The notes beneath the pieces are model-generated. The model saw only the letters and a program-made list of their open reading frames with translations, searched no databases and was not told the DNA's origin. From Epiperipatus broadwayi (taxonomy: Eukaryota > Onychophora > Udeonychophora > Euonychophora > Peripatidae), in NCBI GenBank assembly GCA_028023455.1, contig JAQFVV010000031.1, positions 4,941,763 through 5,005,762 of the forward strand: a DNA stretch of 64,000 nt, read 5' to 3'. Shown here piece by piece: positions 56,275 through 64,000 of this stretch. Position 1 is the first letter of the stretch, and every line of letters begins with the position of its first letter. The translations under genes were made by a program, and so were the position numbers.

Positions 56275-58975
56275 TTTTTAAATAAAAAAGCAGACTTGGA
56301 CATTTAGATGCAATATAGATTCTAATATGTTGCTACTTAAAAAGGTATGATACTTCATCATGGTGATATAATTATTGCAAATTAACTATATATAGAGATG
56401 ATAATTTGTCTGATTTATTGTGTAAAAGTGAGACATAACCTATTACTCATATTAATATAAAAGCATTAGAAAAAAAAAAATTCAATTTTCTAATTGATGT
56501 ATTATTTTTCAACTTCTGATAACTATAAGTTTATTATTATGATGACATATTTTCATTGGATTGAGTAGGTGTAACAAAGGAACAGTATGAAAAGACTTCA
56601 AAAAAAAAAGTATTTTATGGTAAACTTAAGCATGGTTACATAGAAACCAGATTAAGGATTATTTTAAAAATATTCCAAAAATTGCAAAAAAAAAAAAAGG
56701 TAAACACAATATTGCAAAATATCAAATTAACATACCAAAGAAATAGCACATGATATACATACAGTATATGGAAGTACAGCCATCATAAAACTCATCTATC
56801 ACATTTACATTTTTTTCTTTTTTTAATTTTCTGATGTTAGAATAGTAGTTCATTTACAAATGGCTGCTAATGATGAATTTTGCTTTATTGTTTTCAGTAA
56901 AATATATGATGCCATCCATATTTTAATGTTTTTTTTTCCTACCTAAATTAGATAATAATAATAATAATAATAGCAAGATTATAATTTGAGAATATCAAGC
57001 TGTCAAAAAATTTAACAAAAAAAAAAAAAATCAGTTTATGCTCTTGAATGGCAAAATAAGCAATATATCAATAATATTCTTATTTACCTTTTAAAAAATG
57101 GTTTTTCTTCTTCTCAAGTAAGTTTCATAAATGATTTTTTTTTTTAGAAAATTGTACATATTTGCTTACAAAGCAACAAGATCAAATACTGGTCAATTTT
57201 TTTTAAATATAATTATTAACATTATACATGCATTAAAAAAAATTACGGTACATTTATTTATAAGATCTGAAAATTTGACTGGCTAATTGATCCTTAAAGC
57301 AGAGATTTATCACAACACTGAAAAAATATAACAGGTTCACAAATTGCCTGTCTGACTTTTAAATGTTTGTCAAATTACAGATTATTATTAATTAAAATTA
57401 AGTTCTAGAAACTAAAGTATAACAGAAATTTTTTTTATTTGTGTTTAAATATATGTGTTATATATATAAAATATCAATTAGGGACGTAATTGATATCAAA
57501 AGTAATTCAGAAATTAAATATTTTGGATAATTAGATATAAATGTAATTATGCAAAGTTACTGCTACTAAAATTTAAAATATATAATCATCATAAGACAGA
57601 AGTAATTGCAGGATTCATAACAATTACATAAATTAATTTTTTTATTAACTTTTTGTTACCATCTTTATTGTAAATATAAATGAATGTTAATTAAAAAAGC
57701 ATTTTATAAATATATAGTCACATTTAGATTTCATTTTTTAATTTGTATTATCATGCGTTAATGTAACTATAATGTCAGATTACTTGTTAACATACTTCCC
57801 CATCATAAAAACAATTGCATGCGATATATATGTATACACACACAGCTGTGTTTATTATAAAATTTATAATATATGGATACAGAATACTACTGAGATCTAC
57901 ATACAAGTATATGTACTATATAATTTTACATTTATATTTATGTAAATAAGTTATTTACTAATCAATCCTATATTTGTATATATTCTTACTTTTCTTGAAA
58001 TAGAATCTTTAATGTTTAAGATTAATGTTCTGAAAATCTTACAATACTAACTTAACTTTTCTGTTGATTGATTTATTAAGTTCAGGTCTTTTTTCTTTTA
58101 ATTATTTCTTATATGTTCTTAATAAATCTTAACACATATTTCACAATTAATTTTAAAGATTATATTCAATTTTATTCTTTATATCGTCTTTTATTTTAAA
58201 ATTAGATATTAGATGATTTTAATTTTCTATTGTTGTACTACCAAATATTTATATCTTTATTTATATCATTTTTATTTTTGATTAACATTTATAAATTACT
58301 GAAGCATTTTTTGTTATTAAAGATTATATTTTTAAAGTTTTGGGTTATATCCTAACTAACTTATATTTTTATCAATGAAGTATTTAAACCATTTTTATAT
58401 TTTAACTTTTTAATAGGTGCAGTCTATAGGAATTATTTTTTTTGTTTTAGATAAAATGTTTTAAGTTAAATTTCGATATCTAAATATTATACATTAATTA
58501 TAGTCTTCTTTTGTAAAAGTAATTCCATATATATTATTATTGAGATCATTATAAATATTATTCACAGATCTTTGTTTCCAATTATTAAAATATTATCCCG
58601 ATAACTACAATAGTAATTATTTATTTATTATTCCTTTTTTTAATCATAACATTTTCTTATCTACAAAGAATTACTGTAAAATAAAATCAAGAAAATTAAA
58701 TATAGCTACAATGAAGACTTCTACTATGAATAAATTTTACAATGAAGGTAAATTTTAGAATGAAGTTAGTTTTGTCATGTTTCATAAGACTTAAGATACC
58801 ATTTAGGCGCTTATTAGTTATTTATATTTTTAGCAATGAAAATATATTAATCTTTTTTAAAAAATATTTTTTCTGCATATGTATATTCAATTTAATCATA
58901 ATGCTAAAAATCACGAGTCAGAAAGCTAATTCATGTTGTCATAAAAAAAAATGGTACTTGTGATTTTTGACCCAT
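56275..58975. other. AT-rich stretch, presumed intron
   Basis: No exon seen on either strand. An (AAT/ATA) run lies at 56951-56971. Confidence 0.45.
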
Positions 58976-59109
58976 GTGACCACCAGAGGCGCTGGTCTGG
59001 GTCAACCACAGAAATACTTAGAGTAGGGGCCCCAAATGGTGAACGAAGGTGCTAAGAATCCCCTGATTGTGGACCCAGGCTGCCATTTGATGATGAATTT
59101 TTTTATTTA
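58976..59109 (+). other. GC-richer 5' segment adjoining the LINE
   Basis: CCACCAGAGGCGCTGG at 58981-58996 and GGGGCCCCAAATGGTGAACG near 59027-59046 stand out from the flanks. Because it joins directly onto the endonuclease frame, it is most likely the 5' untranslated part of the LINE. Confidence 0.4.
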
Positions 59110-60009
59110 GGTATTACTTACAACTTCAGATCACTTTCAAGTGAAGGAAGATTGCAAGAGTTAGAAGAAAAACTGTCTTATATTAAATGGGACCTTATTG
59201 GACTTTGTGAAGTTAGAAGAAAAGGTGAAGAAACAATTGTTTTAAATAGTGAACATGTACTTTGCTATAAAAGCACAAATATTGGAAATACAAGTGGAGT
59301 AGGATTCATTATAAATAAAAAGTGGAAGAACAACATTGTGGAGATTGATGGTGGATTGGACAGAGTGGCAAGATTAGTTATACAACTTAATAGCAGATAC
59401 CAAATGCAGATAATTCAGATTTATGCCCCAACAAGTTCTCAAAGTGATGAAATAGTAGAAGATTTTTATATGGATGCACAAAAGGCTTTTGATCAGAGTA
59501 AATAACATTTTAAAATTGTTATGGGAGACTTTAATGCTAGAATTGGTAAATAAATGAAAGATGAAAGTGCTGTAGGTAATTTTGGTTATGGTAATAGAAA
59601 TGAGAGAGGACATAGACTTGTGGAGTTTGCTGAAAAAGGAAAACTTTATATGATGAATTATTATTTTGAGAAAAATGTTAAAAGGAAATGGACATGGAAG
59701 CATCCAAATGAAGGTACAGCAGAATTGGATTATATTTTGACTAACAGAAATTACATATTTCAAGATTGTAATGTTCTTAATAAATTTAACAGAGGAAGTG
59801 GTCATCGATTAGTAAGATGTGAAATACATGTTAATGCAAAACTAGAGAGACAAAAATTATTAAGAAAAACAATATTTACAGTTGATATTCCTAATTTTCA
59901 GAAACATTCTAATGAATTTAAATTAGAACTTACAAATAGGTTTCAAGAATTAGTAGATTTTGAACATGATTCACATTTGAATGAAATTAATACAAAAATG
60001 ATGTGTTAA
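59110..60009 (+). pseudogene. LINE endonuclease (exonuclease-endonuclease-phosphatase fold)
   Basis: Frame 1 (59152-59505) has WDLIGLCEVRRKGEE, with the catalytic Glu after 'IGLCE', then GVGFIINKKWKN and IIQIYAPTSS. Across a stop, MGDFNARIGK (about 59521-59550) carries the catalytic Asp and Asn. Frame 2 (59554-60009) has NERGHRLVEFA, TWKHPNEGTAELDYILTN (the substrate loop) and GSGHRLV, the position of the catalytic His. All four key boxes can be read. This domain cuts the target to prime reverse transcription. One stop near 59502 breaks it. Confidence 0.8.
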
Positions 60010-61310
60010 AAAGAATTAAATATCTCAAATTTTGTAAAATGATGTGGAAAAGAATTGAAAATGATATAAGAAAGTATAACTGTGAACTAGCAAGGAAAGC
60101 AGTAGAAGAGAATGAAAGTCTCAAGAGTGTAAAACAACATTTTTGTATTGGTAGGAAATTTATATCTGCAATAAGAAAAAAAGCTAGAATTATTACTAAA
60201 AAGAGAGATGACATCATGAAATGGATAGAAGACTTTTATCAAGAATTATATAGTAATAAAGAACAAATACCTCCTATATCTATTACATCTTTTGAATTGC
60301 CCATAATTTTAAATGAAGAACTGAGACATACAATTAAATATATGAAGAAAGAAAAGGCTCCAGGTAATGGTAGAATTATAATTGATATATTAAAAGAAGC
60401 AGGTGAAGAACTATAATTTTTTTTAGCAATGTTATATACCAAATGTCTAAATGATAAAGATGTGCCAGATGATTGGAAAAATGCAGTATTAATATTAATA
60501 TTTAAAAAAGGTGATAAAGAAGATATTAGAAATTACAGACCTATCAGCCATTTATCAGTTACATACAAAATTTTTACCAAGATAATTACAACTCGTCTGC
60601 AGAGAACATTGGATTTCCACCAACCAAGAGAACAAACTGGATTTAAAAGTGGTTTTAGTGCAGGATATCATATCCAGGGATTGAGAGAAGTTATAGAAAG
60701 GACAAATGAATATCAGTTGCCATTATGTTTTGGATTTCTAGATTATGAAAAGGCATTTGAATGTAAACTTTTCTTCAGTGATTAAACCATTGGATCATCA
60801 AGGTATATTGTCATATTTTAAAGAATATTTATAAAAATGGAACAGCAACAATTAGATTATATAATGATACAGTAAAAGTCAACATTGAGGAGAGTGTAAG
60901 ATAGAGTGACTCTATATCTCCAAACGTTTTACAGCAGTGCTGCAAGAAGTATTTTGTGGATTAAAATGGGAAGCTGAAGGAGTGAAAGTAAATGATTATT
61001 TAAGTCATTAAAATTTTTCAGATGATATAGTTGTTTTTGCTAATAATGCAGATGAAATTAATCATAGAATTAAACTTGGTTGGAGTGCTTTTAGTAGAAA
61101 TAACTTGATACTAAAAGGAAATATGCCTATGTGTTTGTAAAGAAAGATTTTTAATAAATGTGTTTTACTGTTCTTACTTATGGATCTGAGACTTGAATAC
61201 TTAATAGAAGAGCAATACAGACTTCAGACCACTCAAAGAAGTATGGAGAGATGTATATTGGGAATAACAAGAAGAGATCGAAAATGCAATATTGTATTCT
61301 CTCCAGTAAT
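60003..61310 (+). pseudogene. LINE reverse transcriptase, frame-broken
   Basis: Frame 60003-60416 holds the linker and KAPGNGRIIIDILKEAGEEL (RT entry). Frame 60429-60785 has VLILIFKKGDKEDIRNYRPI ('xxKKGDxxxxxNYRPI'), KIITTRLQ, TGFKSGFSAGYHI and GFLDYEKAFE with the first catalytic Asp. After 60785 several frames give SISPNVL, then FSDDIVVFANN (catalytic DD, about 61017-61048), then VLTYGSET and RSMERCILGITRRDR. Order and motifs are those of RTE-type RTs; unlike PLE RTs there is no GIY-YIG domain. Several stops make it inactive. Confidence 0.78.
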
Positions 61311-61825
61311 TTAAAAATATTTATTGTGTAAGAGATCTTCAAATTATTGTTCGCGCATGTAACAAAACGCAAATTTAACTTTTTAAAATAACACGTTTGC
61401 GAAATAAAAGATGTATAAATCGAAATATAATGTGTATTATTTTAAAACTTGCTGGAAATATTATTTGAAATTATAAATAAAAAAGTTTTAAAATAACACG
61501 TTGATTTTTACACTGAATAAATCATCACACACTACAATCTGTTTGATGTTTTATTGCTTGCACACATTAATTTTAATAAATGTATTTTTGAACTGAATAG
61601 ATCTTTTATTATATTTAAAGGAGAGTTTGCTTTGTTTTCTCTCCAGTAATATAAAAAAATATTTATTGTGTAAGAGATCTTCGAATTATTGTTCGCGCAC
61701 GTAACAAAACGCAAATTTATCTTTTTAAAATAACACGTTTGCGAAATAAAAGATCTATAAACAGTATTGTAATTTGTATTACTTTAGAAGTTGCTTGAAA
61801 TATTATTTTAAAGTATAAAAAAAAG
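61297..61825 (+). repeat. Two direct repeats 340 bp apart
   Basis: 61297-61485 and 61637-61825 match closely, starting CTCTCCAGTAAT and including ATTGTTCGCGCAYGTAACAA and ATAACACGTTTGCGAAATAA. The region between (61486-61636) is unique. The first copy begins exactly where the LINE sequence stops. Possible readings: LTR-like ends, a tandem satellite-type duplication, or a duplicated regulatory segment. The CpG words (TTCGCGCA) are unusual for the window. Confidence 0.75.
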
Positions 61826-62160
61826 TTTTACAAACAATTACTTTTCCAACTAACGATTTTTAGCAGTTTTGAAAGACTGAAGTAAAACGGAAGTGGTAAA
61901 AATTACTTTTTAAAAAAAATAAAAAACATTTTTACAGAAAAAAAAAAGATCGATTTTTAATATAAAATAATTTAAAATTATATAGATTTATCAGAGAGTG
62001 AAACTCAATGTAAGAATATTAAATTTTAAAGCAGATTTAAATAGTTATGGTTTTCTATATTATTCACACCTTCACGTTACACGCTATGTTTGTTTCAAGA
62101 ACATGGATGTTAACCGGAACTAGCAAGCGAGTGTAAATATAGCTTCTAAACGTTGCCGTT
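61826..62160. other. AT-rich spacer
   Basis: No gene or repeat recognised. Confidence 0.45.
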
Positions 62161-62460
62161 TTTTTTCCATGCATAGTGTGGAGAAACAGCGCCACCTAGT
62201 GGGCTAGATTGCTGGGTGATTGCTGTTTAGCAGACGGTGTAAGCTGGATCGGTTTACCTATGGCTAACAGTGCCACCAAGCGGGCAATAGTGCTGGCAGC
62301 TACTTGGCATAAGGTTACTGCGCGTATGCATGGTGAACAGCGCCATCTAGCGGCTGGACTTGCGTCATCTGCTTTTGAGCCCCATCTCTGGATATTTCTG
62401 TGGTTGACACGGAAATAGCGCCTCTTGCAGCCACATGGGGCATAAGTCACAACTACCCAA
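62161..62460. promoter_or_regulatory. GC-richer island with three CTCF-like motifs
   Basis: Three units start AACAG(C/T)GCCA at 62185, 62266 and 62336. Read on the minus strand they give CCACTAGGTGGCGC (62202-62189), CCGCTTGGTGGCAC (62283-62270) and CCGCTAGATGGCGC (62353-62340). The first fits the CTCF core CCASYAGRKGGCRS fully, the third has one mismatch (and resembles the insect form), and the second has two. Open frames on both strands exist, but no protein family is evident. It could be an insulator, or part of a GC-rich repeat that carries the motif. Confidence 0.5.
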
Positions 62461-64000
62461 CAAAGAGTATTAATATAAATTTAAAAATATGTACATTAAG
62501 TAAAAGTATATATTCACTCAATATTATGAATTAAAATTATTATGAATGTTATTTTGGTTCTAGCAAAAAGAATGTTAATCATAATTGTAAAATATTACAT
62601 TGTAATTGTAAAATACTTTGAGGGGAAAAAAATAATCCCATGCATTATGCATTTAATAATCAACTTTATATGATCAAAGATTTAAAACATAAGTTTAAAA
62701 TATTTATTTGCTCAAATTTAAATCAATAATCTTGTAATTTGTTTCTGATATTCAATATAATAGCAGCAGATAAAAAATACAACTTTAGTATCTGCAAAAA
62801 AAAAAAAAAAAAACATCATTCAGATTATCAAAACTTCAGCAATCAACTGTACAATACATTTCTTTATCAAATTTTTATTTAATTTCTCTGCATTTATATA
62901 AAATAAATAGTAGTTTTTTAAAAAAATTAACAGCAATTCTATTAATTACAAAAATTTTAATGCTTTTTTTTCGTCATGCTTTATTTTAATTTAATGAATT
63001 GTTTATTAGAAAATATTCACTTATTATTTAAGAAACAAAATGTCAGATCATTAATGGAAAAATTATATATAGTTTTAAAATTATAATTAGCAAAATGTTT
63101 TTATACAGTATATTTTTTAAAAATAATATTTTTAGCAAAATGTTTATTCACTGATTGCTCTTTTAAAAAATGTAAGCATTATTTTTTTTTAAACAAATTT
63201 TTATGTATTTTGAATAAAAGTAATGAATTAATAGATGAAAAAAGTCTAAAAGTAATGAATTAATTTTTTCCTTATAATTGCTTATTTTTATGTAAATTCT
63301 TTGATTTATGATCCATTTTGGGGCACCATTTATCACTGCTATTTAGGATATATATACTCATTCCATGAATACGTTTGAAAATTAATTTCTTATGAATATG
63401 CATTTGATCTTATTGCTAATTTAATTTCTTATGGAATGCTTGTATTGAGCATACTTATTGAATGTAAAACTATTATAATAATTGCTAGTAGCTAATTTGG
63501 TTGCTAAATACATTATTTTCTGTTTTATTTTCTAAATATGTTATTCTGATTTTTAAATTTCAAGTTTTGATTTTTTTATAAAAAATATGAAAATTGATTA
63601 GGTCTTTTGGAGTCATTGGTATATGGACCAACATCATCTGACAGGTAAACTATAGACATTAATAGCATTATTACTCATTATTTTTTATCTTAAAATTTTA
63701 TTAGAAATGTGAAGTTTTAAATAATACCTACTTTATAAAAATTGTTTCAATAAGAATCCATAAACAATGACTTAAACTTTTTGTACTTTTTTTTTTTTTT
63801 TAACAATTACTTTTTTTAAAAAAGATAAATCTATGGTCAAATAACTCCCTACACTGCATATAGTTTTGAATAAATAATTGAAAATGAATGTGTTAAGCTA
63901 CACAGCATAATAATTATTGGACCAGAAGATTTTTGGGAAGACATTAATATTCTACTGTATTAGACAAACATAAATAGAAATCTTATAATTACTTCAAAAA
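62461..64000. other. AT-rich stretch without recognised gene
   Basis: No exon confirmed. Long A and T homopolymers occur (62797-62815; 63789-63803). Confidence 0.45.

Larger units (their letters stand above)
59110..61310 (+). mobile_element. RTE/CFDP2-like LINE, endonuclease and reverse transcriptase, decayed
   Basis: A plus-strand LINE with apurinic-like endonuclease (59110-60009) followed by reverse transcriptase (60003-61310). It is the best preserved of three copies. The 5' end reads GITYNFRSLSSEGRL. Frames break at 59502, 60008, 60416 and after 60785. The 3' tail is cut at about 61290 within the 'YGSETW...' tail region, so the extreme 3' end is missing. The 'TYNxRTL' start and overall layout resemble the RTE clade and the genes often labelled craniofacial development protein 2-like. 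Confidence 0.8.

Noticed and set aside
62196-62450. Open frames on both strands in the GC-richer island
   Set aside because: Frames open on both strands at once in a GC-richer patch, no domain; better explained by motif repeats.
63605-63649. 45-bp possible exon between a TTAG and CAG|GTAAAC on the plus strand
   Set aside because: Very short, weak acceptor, no recognisable peptide.

Overview
The window is 64 kb of strongly AT-rich eukaryotic DNA, roughly three quarters A+T by eye. It has sparse split exons, long introns or intergenic stretches, and many decayed transposable elements. The only gene I can name is F-actin capping protein subunit beta. Its last coding exon lies on the minus strand at 55331-55507. 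The wording of its C-terminus, together with the repeat types, suggests an arthropod, possibly a chelicerate; this is inference, not proof. I see no rRNA gene, intact tRNA gene, CRISPR array or bacterial operon.

Layout. At 1-5200 a SINE-like repeat is followed by a Penelope-like element (PLE-1) on the minus strand. PLE-1 has a 474-codon reverse transcriptase ORF and a GIY-YIG endonuclease piece, and an inverted copy of its own 3' part sits head-to-head against it. At 5.2-9.3 kb there are SINE-like inverted repeats and one well-supported 61-codon exon (8000-8182, minus). At 9.3-12.4 kb lies a decayed Ty3/gypsy-type element with gag and protease remains. At 15.5-20.2 kb lies a second, different Penelope-like element (PLE-2) with direct terminal repeats. 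One of these carries a hammerhead ribozyme-like core, and PLE-2 is interrupted by a 678-bp palindrome. At 20.7-21.2 kb a palindromic element with a 12-bp target duplication carries another hammerhead-like core.

The stretch 24.8-26.7 kb is a broken RTE/CFDP2-like LINE (plus). The stretch 29.6-35.8 kb is a nest: a decayed Ty3/gypsy pol (plus) is split inside its integrase tail by a younger LTR element (32462-35715, minus). That younger element has both LTRs, a 5-bp target duplication, a polypurine tract and a candidate primer-binding site. It lacks reverse transcriptase and most of integrase, like the 9.3-12.4 kb copy. The stretch 36-46 kb holds TIR and inverted-repeat elements and one candidate exon (38887-38999, minus). 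LINE pieces lie at 46.4-48.2 kb (minus) and 59.1-61.3 kb (plus). At 62.2-62.35 kb, three CTCF-like motifs stand in a small GC-richer island.

How it works together: the host content is a few exons in long introns, and most recognisable sequence is retroelement. Two PLE lineages, one RTE-like LINE family (three copies), at least two Ty3/gypsy-type families and several short inverted-repeat families have inserted into one another. The hammerhead-like motifs at PLE ends fit published reports that Penelope-like elements carry hammerhead ribozymes.
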